From Apostichopus japonicus (lineage: Eukaryota > Echinodermata > Holothuroidea > Aspidochirotida > Stichopodidae), in contig NC_092582.1 in the NCBI RefSeq assembly GCF_037975245.1, positions 7,295,001 through 7,359,000 on the forward strand: DNA of 64,000 bases, written 5' to 3'. Position numbers and translations under genes: made by a program. Shown one piece after another: positions 20,993 through 34,299 of the stretch (the first letter of the stretch is position 1; each line of letters starts with the position of its first letter). Under the pieces are notes generated by a model, which searched no databases, had not been told where the DNA came from, and saw only the letters and a list, made by a program, of their open reading frames with translations.

Positions 20993-22225
20993 TATATTTA
21001 CTCTACCAAATTGTCTGTTTATCCATTTTTACATTTTAATAGCTTTTCTGAGCCACCGAAAGAGCAACCTAGGTAACATAGCAAACATAAATGCTCTGGG
21101 TCACCTAGTCACTGTTGCAAAGCGTGCACGAGGAACGTTTTACTGAAGAGGATACTTTGGGTTTGCGTTACGTGCTCGGCATTTGTATTCTAAGCCGTGT
21201 GTTCCACAAATGGCAAATTTGCCTAGAGAACAAATAGGAGCTAATGTTGCCCCCTGGGGTGTTTAGGCTGCATTATATTTAATTCGGCCGTTTCGAAGTT
21301 AGCATTTAAATACTTGAATATGACGTATTCAACTGAGGGGGCGGGGGGGGGGGCGTCATCGTTGCCGATGTGTTCTCCAAAGCGTGGTTGCAAGCCTGGA
21401 AATTTCCGTTGGCTTGAGGTCGGACAAAGGTCACTGCTGCCCTTGCCCAGTGGTGTTCAGGGTGTGGCATTTTATACCCGCCTCTCTTCTTTGCATATTT
21501 AAACACAATTAACAATGGAATGTTGTTAATGAAATTCTTGTTAAAGCACAAATCAACAAACTATGAATCACCCTATTGATATTCGTTTTTATTCTCCCCC
21601 TTCCTTCTTACCGTGAAATTCATAATCAGTGGTTTACATGGTATATGTGTTAAACTCTGTGTCCTGGTTAATCGCACTATTTATAATAGGATTGCTTTTC
21701 ATGGACGATGGCGCCATGGAAACAGTACGGACATCCCACACATATATTTTAGAAAACTTCCTGTTGATAATTTCACCTTTGCATAGGCTCCTTTGATAAT
21801 GAAAAGTGCCCTTTCCCCGACTGTTGTATCTATTTGATACGAAGCTCTAGAGATGACATGGGAAAAGATAATGTTATTACGTACGTACTTACGTAATAAT
21901 AATAATAATACGTACGGTACGTAATATTTATAACGTACGCACGTGATCATTTTACATTCACTACTTCAGAAGTAGCAGTACGTACATACTGTAACATCAT
22001 TCATTTTGGCCTACATGCAAGATACATGCATGTACGTAACGTACACTGTACGGTTTTATTATATTACGTATACTATGATCACACAGCCAGTCTCGGTGCA
22101 AGGGGGCTGGGGTTGAGAGCGGTTCGGTAGTTTGGTTTTCGTGCCCAGGTTCTTTCCTGGGTGACCTTTCTTAAAAAATATCATAGTATAATAATAGTTG
22201 CGCCAACTTCACCTATTTCTGTCCA
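20993..22225. other. Intergenic; TACGTA-rich segment at 21875-22070
   Basis: No gene supported. 21875-21950 is dense in ACGTAC/TACGTA palindromes around an (aat)n run, and the words recur to 22070, suggesting simple-sequence expansion. Confidence 0.45.
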
Positions 22226-22230
22226 GGTGC

Positions 22231-22440
22231 GTATCCAGGGGGGCGTTGGGGGCGTTGGGGGCGCGCGCCCCCGGGTAAGAAAAAGAGGACAGAAAGAAAG
22301 AGAGAAGAAAAAAGGAAAAAAGAGGGGAAAAAAGAGGAGGAGGAGAGGAAGGAAGGGAAAAGAAAAAAGAAGAAAGAGAGAAAAGGAGAGAGTAAAAGAA
22401 AAGCGCGAAGACACCGGGAAGAGAAAGAGGAACAGTGACA
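22231..22440. repeat. hAT-like G-rich end followed by a ~150-bp polypurine tract
   Basis: CAGGTGCGTATCCAGGGG at about 22226-22243 resembles a hAT-type terminus, then (ggggcgttg)n. From about 22279 to 22436 the plus strand is almost purely A and G. No matching right end or duplication was found, so the element call is tentative; the polypurine tract itself is certain. Confidence 0.6.
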
Positions 22441-22689
22441 TCATTACAGCTCTGAAGGTTAGCCAGTGACAGATCAATGATTTCGTAAAAGTGTGACTCA
22501 CCCTACCCCTTACACCGACAACTCCATTTTTTGACGTTTCCATTTTCCTCCCTCACTGATGATCTATATATATATAATATATATGGTCTATCATAACGCG
22601 TGTGTAGAATTGTGCTATGAAACCAACTGTGGCTGGTCTCGAACTCGACCGTGTCGTCGGGGAACATGACGCATTTTGGGATAGGGGCG

Positions 22690-23008
22690 ACCGCCCGCCC
22701 CCCCCCCCCATTCAGCATTTTTTTAAATGATATCGCTAGGTAATTTCAAAATAGATAGTGCTTAGATGCAACTTTCAAGGCCTGGGAAGTGTCATTTCCA
22801 GCGATCTGGGAGACATTTTCGGCCAAAATTTGCTTGGACGCTCCGCGCTAACAAATGGTCCTTTGGTAGTGCCATTTCCAGCGATCTGGGAGGCATTTTC
22901 GGCCAAAATTTTCTTGTACGCTTCGCGCCAACCTATGGTGGCGCTACGCTTAGATAATTTGCCTACAGGCTTCGCCCCTCCCTTGGCAAATTCCTCAATA
23001 CGCGCCTG
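22690..23008. mobile_element. hAT-type element, family D, left end not found
   Basis: Aligns with the complete copy at 30723-31017: 'gatatcgctag', 'gatgcaac', 'aaggcctgggaagtg', 'catttccagcgatctggga', 'gcgctacgcttagata', then 'cttggcaaattcctc'. It ends ACGCGCCTG at 23008. The block 'catttccagcgatctggga' occurs twice here (near 22790 and 22873), an internal duplication absent from the other copy. The left inverted end and a duplication are not evident. Confidence 0.7.
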
Positions 23009-23128
23009 TTCGAATTTGTAACGCAAACAGCAGATATCACATCATATCAGTGAGCATGAAAATGGCGTTCCAGTATGAAAAGCCTCAAAACTGTCCGACT
23101 TGCCTGAAAAAATAACCAAACGTTTTTG

Positions 23129-23309
23129 AAAGGGTCATTTCCGGCGATCTAGGGAGTATCTTTACTCAAAAATTTTCTGTACGCTACGCGCCAACCAGCG
23201 GTGGCGCTCCGCTTAGATAGTGTCGAAAGCGCCCCTACAGACCATTCTCGCCCCTCCTGACCAATACCCCTAGCTCCGCCACTGCCGCCGCGCCTCTTAC
23301 GCCTATGTG
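23129..23309 (-). mobile_element. hAT nest fragment (relative of the 11474 and 11184 elements)
   Basis: 23129-23284 matches the reverse complement of 11599-11760, ending AGCTCCGCCACTG. It is followed at once by a second terminus CTTACGCCTATG ending at 23309, like the right end of the element at 11184-12213. So the same two-element arrangement occurs here in truncated form. No duplication found. Confidence 0.6.
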
Positions 23310-23824
23310 TGTAATGTTCGGTTTCGGAAATATCTGCTATTTTTTCATTTCCTTCAACCAAGTTTTATAATAGCCGTTATAAGTATTAATATTTGTACAC
23401 CAATAAATTAACCGTGTCTGAATTTTCGAAAATTTCTGACCAACATTCTGCATCACACTTCCCTCTACTCGTGAAATTTTGACCGGTCTGTTAGGGGTTG
23501 AAGGAAGTTTTTCTATATTGGTTGTCCATAGATGAAATTTTGTACAACATTATGGGTATGTTTTGAAGTGAGTTTATTCACGAGAAATGTGAATTTTCAA
23601 ATTCTGAACAAATATGGGGCTTAAAACCTTGAAAAGTGGGGCTGACGGGTATTGTGGGCCGCGACGTAGAATCACCTACAAAAGCAAAGACCCACAGGAG
23701 ATGCGATCAGGTCGAACATGATGTGTGCCGGGTTTACAATCTTCAAAAAGGTTATGGATGGAAAAAAAAAACTATTAGGAAATACTTGGTTCTCAGGCAA
23801 AAAGTGTACATCTGGTTGGTCATT

Positions 23825-23969
23825 TCAAGCCCGAGAAGTGCCGTTTCCGGTGATCTGGGGGGTATCAAAACAAGAAATTTTCTTGTACGCTGCGCGCCAA
23901 CCGATGGTGGCGCTCCGCTTAGATAGTAATTCGCGCCCCCCGGATTTGAAAATCCTGGATAGGCGCCTG
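23825..23969. mobile_element. hAT-type element, family D fragment
   Basis: Carries 'gaagtgccgtttccggtgat', 'ttttcttgtacgct', 'gcgccaacc', 'gtggcgctccgcttagatag' and ends TCCTGGATAGGCGCCTG at 23969. Left part missing or diverged. Confidence 0.6.
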
Positions 23970-24720
23970 CTGTCTGATCACTTCCTATAAAAGCCGACGA
24001 TTTTGACCTTTCACAGTTCCGAGAATACGTTGTAGGTGGGAAACTCTAGGAAAGTATTTATCTACTGTATCTACTTACACTGTGAACTTAACTCACGGTA
24101 CAGTGAACGAATCTTGATGAGGATGCGGATAATGCTAATCAAATTATTACCAAATATTTCTGACTTTTCAGTTGGGAACAAATCTCCTTCATGTGACTGA
24201 ACAGTTATTTTGTACATGTTTACGTCTTCTATGTATCATTCTTATGTGTCCTATTTATAAATTTTATAATTTATACTGGAATAAAGAAATTGTTAATCAT
24301 GTATTTAACCCTGTAGGCCTATAATTTGAAGGAGGCACTCATTACTGTGGTAGGATCAATCATGTGCGCCTAGGTTTAGTCAATGTTGCCATTATTTGTA
24401 AGGACTCCCAAAAATACATGTTTTAACTTCACAAATAAGAGAGCACACTAGGAGATGATGATCATTATTTGTCCTTGACAAACATAAAATATATCTTAAA
24501 TATGTTTTCTTACAGAGGATTACTGCAATTATGATTATTAAAGTTAAGAGGTTAAGGCAGTTTAGGAAATTGTTTTTTATTTCTTGGTTTATTGTACATA
24601 CCCCCTTCCACACAATCAATACCTCTTCCAACCTTCTACCGCATTCCCCACCCCTCCCCAACCCCATGCACTTGGAATTTCTGGTCATCATACCCACTCA
24701 ATATTTGATGGCATTGCTCC
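23970..24720. other. Intergenic, no gene seen
   Basis: No supported features. Confidence 0.5.
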
Positions 24721-24724
24721 AGTG

Positions 24725-24959
24725 CAAGGGCGTAGGAACCGGGGGGCTGGGGGCGCCAGCCCCACCCCCCGTGAAAAATATTGGGGGCGGAAGTATCATT
24801 CCGCCCCCCCCCCCCGCTTCGCAAGTCAGAAAACCCCTTTTTCATTACCAAATGAGAAAAAAAAATCTCATCATTTTGGAGCACCAAATTGCATCTAAGG
24901 CCAGGTGAAAATGCAAAATTATATACAAAATGGAGTGGGTGGGTTGAAGTGTGCTATAT
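24725..24959 (+). mobile_element. hAT-type MITE, family A, copy 4, 3'-truncated
   Basis: Starts CAAGGGCGTAGGAACC and matches copies 1-3 through 'gaagtgtgctatat', where it stops; the distal ~130 bp and right inverted end are missing, so no target duplication can be seen. Confidence 0.8.
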
Positions 24960-25775
24960 ATATGGAATAAGATTGATTATATGAACCCATTTCTGATTCA
25001 AGCAATAAGTCGGATCTGACATGATTTCGGAAGACCTGCACATGAGAACTTTCATCACTATATGCAAAGTTGAATATCTTCGCCTCCACTACCACAGGAA
25101 TACCAATTTATACTTCGTGATCTGAAGTATTCTATAAGCGTAAATAAGCCCAATCAAATGACAACAACAATGATATGAGTGATCTAATTGTATTTCAAAC
25201 TTAGAACTTTATCAGTACATTAAGTGTTTTAGGTTGGTTAGCTGAAATTAAACTAAATAGCCAAAATGGTACCATATTTTATTGTCGGTATTAGCTGAAA
25301 ATATCGTTTAATTTGCTTAAAAACGTCCGTTGTAACGTGCGGCTTAACTCACGTGTATAACAATATGGGACTTTATAAACGCCGATAGATCCTGAGTCGA
25401 TCCTGAATGTTATCTCTCAAGGACGGATACTATCACGTGACTATCTCATAAGAAAAGTTAATCAGCAAAGGCCTAGTACTGAAAATATGAAACAATGACG
25501 TCATGAGGAATACAGAGCGACGTCACAAGATCACAATAATGCATGCATGCAGCAGAGCTACCTCTGTGCCTCGACTAGAGAGAGAAATGAATCTAGATAT
25601 GACCGAAATTTAACAAATTTTAATTTGACAAAAATAATGCTTTAGGTACTATTATGAAATTTGAAACAACCCCAACTTTACGAACTGTAAACATTGCTGC
25701 AAATGTGTAAATATATATAAGGTTTAATATAAACATGAAGGAAATAAGGCCTATAGGCTATGTAGTTCGATGATG

Positions 25776-25777
<2 letters not shown>
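24960..25777. other. Intergenic, no gene seen
   Basis: No supported features. Confidence 0.5.

Positions 25778-25850
<73 letters not shown>
25778..25850. repeat. (AT)n microsatellite
   Basis: About 36 uninterrupted TA dinucleotides. Confidence 0.95.
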
Positions 25851-25852
<2 letters not shown>

Positions 25853-25966
25853 AATAACGGAAAAACTGTTAAACAACTATGCTGCATTTAGAGAAAGGCT
25901 GGATCTCGAGTGAGATACAATAATTGAATTAGGTAAGTGATTGGAAGTAAAACAGCCAATGTTTGG

Positions 25967-25968
<2 letters not shown>

Positions 25969-25999
<31 letters not shown>
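25969..25999. repeat. (AT)n microsatellite
   Basis: About 15 AT dinucleotides, 120 bp from the previous tract. Confidence 0.9.
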
Positions 26000-27547
<1,548 letters not shown>

Positions 27548-27562
27548 CATCAGTTATGATAA

Positions 27563-27669
27563 GAGATTGGCTTCGGTCAGCTTGCGAGTCTACAAGCCTC
27601 CATGGTTTCTTTCGCGAGTTCCTGCTTGCGGGAAGATCACATATACATACATACATACATACATACATA
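27563..27669 (+). mobile_element. tRNA-derived SINE ((ATAC)n family), 5'-truncated
   Basis: Matches the 3' half of the SINE at 10523-10764 (GAGATTGGCTTCGGTCAG, 'cgcgagttcctgcttgcggg') and ends in an (acat)n tail. The tRNA-like head is absent; the (AT)n tract lies directly upstream. Confidence 0.75.
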
Positions 27670-30085
27670 ACAGGTGCTAACAGGTGATGTACAAGTTTCC
27701 CAAACAACTAAGGAAAGCCCTTTGTTGCATTTTGGAAGATACAACATGCTTAATGGTTCCTTCAGACACAACCCTGGAGACTCGATCAAGTGATTTAAGC
27801 GCTCAATATGACGCAGTGATGCAGTTATAGTTTAAAGTGTCAGAAATGTTAACATTCTAGCTTGAAAAAAAATATGAAAGGAGAAACAAAGATTATTAAC
27901 AGTTTCAGATTTTATAGTGATAATATTACACCTCAGATTTCCAAAATGATAGGCCGCAGACACGGAATATTTGCCAAACGGAACAATATTTTTTTCTTAG
28001 CTGTTTGAGGGCGTTGTTTATCATGAAGATCACAATCATAGAAGTTAAAGAATGGTACTTTGGTGAGCGCATCCTTAAATGTCTACGAAGACCTAGAAAC
28101 AACATTGTCCTGATCACTGTAAAATGTAATAGAAATCATTAAAATAGCTGCAACTCCCATCGGAATCCATCCATCAAAAATTGATCAGTTTACAAGGTTT
28201 CTTTCTTATTTTTTTTTTCTTCTAATTATGCACATTGATGATGCAAAGCCAGTGACTGCCTAATGTGTTGTTACGTTATTCCTTTGTTTTTACAACCTCC
28301 GTTGCAAAGACACTGAACACAGTTTTGTGGCATGAGGCGATTGTTTCGAAATATTTGATTGTCTTCTTGAAAAGAGGAACATCTCATTATTGAAATGCTA
28401 TATGCTAGCTTGTAATTAGGGGGTTAACTTATTACCGGGTAAGGGCTAAAATAAGAAATGTTGATGAGGCAACACTCTACGTCATATAGGTTTGTACACA
28501 CTTAATGAGTTTCTCCAGATTTATCAAAGCTTCAAATGTGTATATCTTGGAAACGAAAAAGCTTTTTCGAAAATTGTGACCGATTTTGAATGAAATTTTC
28601 ACACACAACAAATGCACTGAGTATGGGGCAAATTGCCTATAAGTATCCGTAGACCTTTAACAATGGGACGGTTATTATTGACTTCGAAACTGTTACGTGG
28701 GAGGGCAAGTAGATTATGTTTGTTACAATACAGGAACAATAAAATCAGCTAAATTTAAATGCAAATATACACATACGTCGAAAGGGAATTACTCTGAGTA
28801 ACTTCAACTAAAGGTAAAACTAACGATGACAAACTTCCAACAGTTTGTCGTAAATCTTTGAAAGCTGGGTTGACGTCCAATTTTGAGAAATATGAAAACG
28901 GTTTATTTTGTCAACATCATAAATGACAGTGAAAATAGAGGGGAATGTCTGTTTCAAGTAATTTGTTCGCTTTTGACTGACTTCAGAGAGACTATAAGCC
29001 TTGCAATAAGAAACTACACTCCAGTACACTGGACACACTGATAACACTTGGGGAAACTGTTTAGCACATTATGTAACAGGCTTACAAGCAACACTGAAAG
29101 ATATTAGCCGTTAAAACAAAACCAATACATACCGGATAACAAGTACTCACATATAAGAGTTTTAAAGCGAAGCAATTAAGAGAACTTATATTGCTTTGCT
29201 GGTATACCCGGAATTTCCATCAAATACTGTTTTTAACACAACCATGTGGGCAAGGTTGGGTATGATAATGCTTCTCAAATTGTGTTTACCCTATAAAACA
29301 TATCCCTTATCTTGGAAATTAATGCCTTTATGAATATTGTTATTGTTATTGGAGGGAAATTTACCGTTGTGTTGAATAGCAGCTTAGATAAAACAGAACA
29401 AAAACAACCCCCATCGCCCCCCCCCGAAAAAAAAAAATCAAAGCTCGGTTGCGGTGTTTGAAATTGATTGAACTATTTGATTTATCAGATGTTTGGCGTG
29501 AACGGAACCCTCTTATCACCCCTTATTGCATTTCTAACATTGTTTTGAGTATTAATTCTAATTAGGATTTTGCTTGTCCAGCATGTAAATAAGAGTTCAT
29601 TAAGTATCACATACGGTATGTTACCATTATTATTAAGTTAGTTAGTCAAGACGCAAACACGAAAGAGACTTAAATAACATTTCACACCTTGAATGTTTAT
29701 ACTTCGAGACTATTTCACAAGACATTCTTGCGAGACTAAACGATAAGAGGAATAGAATGATTCATCTCTATGAGTTTAGGCCCCAGGGAATAATTACTAG
29801 ACGCATGGCTCGATGGGTAAAAACTGTTGAAAACAAAGCTACAGCATGAAATCCTCCCCGAAATAATGAGAGCGGTAATGAAGAACTTAGCATGCATAGA
29901 CTCCGAATGTGTGACCTGATTAATTAAATTTGGCTACGGCTTTGAGTACAACGGTTCTATATGCTGCCCTGTTGGACGGAATGTAACCGTCATTTAGTAA
30001 TTACCGACTTTGCTGCTATCCGCGTTATATATTTATCGCCCACTCGGTTGCAATCCGTGGCACATCAAACAAGTTTGCAAGGTCG
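27670..30085. other. Intergenic, no gene seen
   Basis: No exon, RNA gene or repeat that I can support. A C-run precedes an A-run near 29418-29440. Confidence 0.45.
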
Positions 30086-30089
30086 GTAA

Positions 30090-31185
30090 GAGTAACTCCA
30101 TAATTTTTCCTTTCGGGAATCCAAAAAGCTACAAATATTTTTCGAACCTTGAAAAACGAAAAAAAAAGTGCAAGTGGTATTATAAAGATTAAGAAATATA
30201 ATGGTATTTATTTGAGCGGCAATAAGGATATTCTGGAAGAACTTCGTCAGTTCTACATTAACCTTTACAGGGCAGAGAATATTTGATGCAGGTGTGTTTC
30301 TTGCCCAGAATAATCATGAACATTCATTTAAAAATGGAAGAAGCCAGCCAGTTGTGACAATTTCCTAATGCTAATACCTCTCTAAACTGTACTCCAATAG
30401 CATGATCTCAAACCACTGGTATTGACAGTACAAACAGTTCCTAACCTTTATCTGATACAAACATGATATTCATACTGCACATACTGACAATGCGAGTGCT
30501 CTGAAGCGGGACATGACACTATATACAGTGTAGAAAAAAATTGTCGCAACTGGGTGAAGAAGCAGTACTATATGATGGCCGCCTTTCTCACGAAGAATGT
30601 AAAACTGCAATATGTTCCATTAGTTAACAGCTAATATCCTACTAGTGATAGACTCTCAACAGAATTTTATAAGCATTTTTCTGGCCGCTAATTGGAGACT
30701 TTGTTGTCGATTCATTAAACCACAGGCGCGTAGCCAAGGGGGGGGGGGCGAAGGGGGCAGCCGCCCCCCCCCCCTTGAGCATAATTTTTTTTTTTTTTAA
30801 TGTTTTTATGATATCGCTAGTATTTTCAAATGAGAAAATGCTAAGATGCAACTTACAAGGCCTGGGAAGTGCCATTTCCAGCGATCTGGGAGGCATTCTA
30901 AGCCAAAATTTTTCTTGTACGCTTCGCGCCAATCATGGTGGCGCTACGCTTAGATAGTTTTCAATGCCGAATGTACAGTTTCGCCCCTCCCTTGGCAAAT
31001 TCCTGGCTACGCGCCTGTTAAACCATGGCTATGATTTTTACTAAATTGACTCGAGATCAAGGACGTGCTATTATTAATTTAATCCCCCAAAAGCCTGATA
31101 AAGATTTACACCTAGTTAGGAAATATACGGCCACTGTCTACAATATGTGCAAAGGTCCACGTCAACAGATTTAAGCACTCTCTCC
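30090..31185 (+). pseudogene. L1/Tx1-type LINE ORF2 fossil (start of reverse transcriptase region), split by a hAT element
   Basis: Pieces in L1/Tx1 order on the plus strand: KYFSNLEKRKK (about 30136), NKDILEELRQFYINLYRAEN (about 30220), LYDGRLSHEECKTAI (about 30570), LSTEFYKHF (about 30655). Then FWPLIGDFVVDSLNHGYDF is interrupted by the hAT element at 30723 and resumes after it, followed by LTRDQGRAIINLIPQKPDKD (about 31048-31108). This corresponds to the linker before the RT core and the first RT motif. Frames change several times. The core with YADD is missing after 31185. It could be the same insertion whose C-terminal part is at 34300-35760, in the same orientation. Confidence 0.68.
30723..31017. 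mobile_element. hAT-type MITE, family D, complete copy inside the LINE
   Basis: It begins CAGGCGCGTAGCCAAGG and ends CCTGGCTACGCGCCTG (nearly perfect 16-bp inverted ends). A perfect 8-bp duplication TTAAACCA lies at 30715-30722 and 31018-31025. It is 295 bp with G-run and C-run blocks near the left end. Removing it and one duplication restores the LINE reading frame across the site, which independently confirms the boundaries. Confidence 0.92.
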
Positions 31186-31277
31186 CCACTCTGTTATCAG
31201 CGCAAAGCAGACTGTTTTTTGTTTTAAATCAAGAATCAAGAATGTTCAAATCATTCGTGTTTATTAGATTGCTTTCT

Positions 31278-32152
31278 GGTCACTTCGCCCAACAACCATT
31301 TCGCCCAACTGCCATTTTTCGCCCAACCTTGTTGGTCATTTCGCCCAACTTTTTTTTAGTAATATTCAGTCAGAATAATATTCCTTTTTCTATTTCACTA
31401 GTTCAATTTGATTTATTTTGGGTTATTTTACTTCGTGGTAGGTAAATAAAGTGAGGTCCGCTCGATATCGATCGGAGTCTGAGCAGTTATTTCGGGTATA
31501 ATGGGAGGATTACACTACTTTAGGCGGTTATACGCATACAATGGAAGTTATATTATTGTACAAACAAAGGGGAATCGGTCTTCATAAAAACCTTTCAAAC
31601 CTAACCCCTAACACACTGATCCATCCTCAAGTTTCCTTAATATTCTTTAATATTCAAACGTTTACTATCAAACCTATCAAACCTAACCCATAACACACTG
31701 ATCCATCCTCAAGTTTCCTTAATATTCTTTAATATTCAAACGTTTACTATCAAACCTATCAAACCTAACCCATAACACACTGATCCATCCTCAAGTTTCC
31801 TTAATATTCGGTTCGTATCCCGTAACGTTAACAATTCCTGAACGTTTTCTTACTTAAGTTATACAAAGTAAAGGACTTCAAGTTTCCTTAATATTCCTTA
31901 ATATTCGAACGTTTACTATCAAACCTAACCCCTAACACGTACACTGATCCATCTTCAAGTTTCCTTAATATTCGGTTCGTATCCTGTAACGTTAACAATT
32001 CCCGAACGTTTCCTTTTGAAGTATCATATTTAATCAAGGTTGGGCGAAATGACCAGGCTGGTTGGGCGAAATGACCAGGCTGGTTGGGCGAAATGACCAG
32101 GCTGGTTGGGCGAAAAGGCAGTTGGGCGAAATGGTTGTTGGGCGAAGTGACC
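31278..32152. mobile_element. Inverted-repeat element built of TTTCGCCCAAC motifs
   Basis: The left end (31278-31350) reads GGTCACTTCGCCCAACAACC and carries five copies of TTCGCCCAAC spaced by short linkers. The right end (32038-32152) is its reverse complement with extra copies (GGTTGGGCGAAATGACCAGGC repeated three times, less one base). The unique centre contains an 82-bp tandem array. No coding capacity. Flanks 'tgctttct' and 'tgcttcca' are similar but not a clean duplication. Motif-repeat ends suggest a foldback-type DNA element. Confidence 0.7.
31597..31960. repeat. 82-bp tandem repeat, ~3 full copies plus fragments
   Basis: The anchor 'ctgatccatcctcaagtttc' occurs at 31616, 31698 and 31780 (82 bp apart), with 'aatattcaaacgtttactat' in each unit. 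Partial and reordered units follow to about 31,975. Confidence 0.88.
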
Positions 32153-32346
32153 TGCTTCCATTAGATTTAGTAGACTGTTGCTTTTCGCTCAATAAAAGCG
32201 GTCTTCTTTTTCTGGTAGATTTGGGGAAACCTCCTCGGTATGATCTTGAAATCGCTTGATTTTTGTCTAAATTTGGCGAGTTTTGTAACCTGGATACGCA
32301 CTTTATATCCCAATAGTATAGTCACGGTAGAATTATATACAATAAG

Positions 32347-32466
32347 TACAGTTTTCTTCCAAATACAATTAGGGATTGGAATAGTCTGCCTTCAGACCTC
32401 ATGAGTAGTTCCAGTGGTTCTGTGAATCCTGTCACTCATATCAGTACTCGGGTCAGATTTAACTAG
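32347..32466 (+). pseudogene. Non-LTR retrotransposon ORF2 C-terminus fragment (CR1/jockey-like)
   Basis: The frame reads YSFLPNTIRDWNSLPSDLM and runs to a TAG at 32464-32466. The pattern F.P.TI.DWN.LP followed by ~25 residues and a stop is the hallmark of the C-terminal end of CR1/jockey-type reverse transcriptase proteins. Only about 40 codons remain. This is a different lineage from the L1/Tx1-type pieces nearby. Confidence 0.6.
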
Positions 32467-34299
32467 TTACTCTCTTGACGTGTGTGTGGTGAGATATTGT
32501 CCCTTTTTGCGGATGTGTCACCGTATCGAAGACGAAGACGACGGGTATTCCAGTACTGATTTCGAGGGTAGCCTACCACATATTTTTGTCACCTCAATCC
32601 GTATCTTTCATTATTTGTGCCGAGGTCTAAAAATTAATCACTGTCATTTCATAAAAGGGCCAATAACGAGTTAAATATATACTCTTTCAAGAGGTCGTCC
32701 CGCCTCAGAGTTAACCCAATTACAAATGCAATGTGACCTAGTTTATATCAATGGAAAGGTTAACAGTTGTTGATTTCATATCTGCTGAGTTTCACTAACT
32801 TGGGGCTAATTATGTATGCAAATATGCAAATTAGGTCCCCACATAACTCATTTTGGAATACATTTTTACTACCAATAGTAAGTAATGTTTTGTTTTTGGT
32901 GTATTTTATGTTAAAATAGTATTATCTGAAATATCTCCTATCGTTTGTGTTTAAAATTGTGGAAATTGGTTGAAAAATGACCGAGATATAAAGATTGTCG
33001 TAAGAACTCCGGACAAGCTCCCTCCACCAGGATATACAATACATATATATACAATACACGTATATACACGCAAACATGCACCGTACCCATTGTACTAATC
33101 ATTCTTACAACGACTTTGGGGCGCTATACCGATATTCATTGCTTTACCTTTGCAAGGACGCCTATAGAGAATATAATACTTGTTAGATTTTAAAAAAAGG
33201 GTGTGGGGTACTCGAGATATGAGTTTTTGAACAATGAAGAGGGTTTTAACTGTTTCGAACGGTTTTTGAACGGGCTTTTGGCAATATTCCGATGATAATT
33301 CAAATGAACAATTATCTATAGCCCTGATCTTTTCAGGGTAGTGTTTGTTATGTGTGGGGCTTGCTGTAGAACATTAATGAAGGTGCAGGCCTGTTTCTAA
33401 GTGGAACCTAGATTTTTCCTTCTTTTTTTTTGTTAAAGGTTAAAATGTAGAATTTTCACACTTTGTGAATCAAAACAAATTTTGAACCATTTTTTTCGAA
33501 ATAAACATCAATAGCTTCCCCACCTCCCCCCCCATCCCCTCCCCTTAAAAATGGTATTTTTGAATAGATCTGTATTTCAGCTATATTCTAACCCTGAAAA
33601 CCAAGTCTACATCTAGAAGTGTTAGGTTTTTTGGGCATAGTCCGCCCAGTATAAAGTCAAGAAGGGCCTGTGATCAGTTTTCGCTCTTTCCCTTGCGCCC
33701 ATTGGCCACAAGAAATCCCCATTTCCCTTTCACGCATGACTTGAAATGAACTTTTGTTCCCGTGATCGTGTTAAATGTTACCCTTACTTATAAAAGGGCT
33801 GATTTGTTCAAGTTCAACCATAGGCCTACTCTCCTTAATTTTTCCGTTTAAAACGTTTTTCGTTGGTCACAAAGAGAGACCTTACTCCCATCGGCTTAAG
33901 GCCATAAGGCCTTTCTCAATTGGCGTTCCTCTTCCAGGTACGTCCCGACCCACCCATAGATTTCTTGACTTTTCGTGTTATCTGGGAGGGTAACCCTGGC
34001 AAGGTTACACGCAGCACGTTAATTGGATCATGATACAATCAATTGTGTTTGAGGGCTATACATACACATTCAAAGTTGTATTCGTATATAGTCTTAAATA
34101 TACTTTGGTGAAACAGTGTACAAATGATGTTAATGATCCATAGAGATTGTGTTTTGATCTGCACTTGCATATGTATGGGTGAGCTTTTCTTTTTCAGTTT
34201 AACATGTAGTGTAATGAATGATATTGATATTATGAACCACTTCATTAATGACGTTTGTATTGCCTACAGGTCCCATCTCTCGCTTAGAAAAAACGCTCA
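32467..34299. other. Intergenic, no gene seen
   Basis: No supported gene. It may partly be decayed LINE between the two L1/Tx1 segments, but no reverse transcriptase catalytic motif (YADD) could be read. Confidence 0.4.

Noticed and set aside
22161-22543. Lysine/arginine-rich 102-codon and phenylalanine/leucine-rich 120-codon frames on opposite strands
   Set aside because: Both are readings of the polypurine tract.
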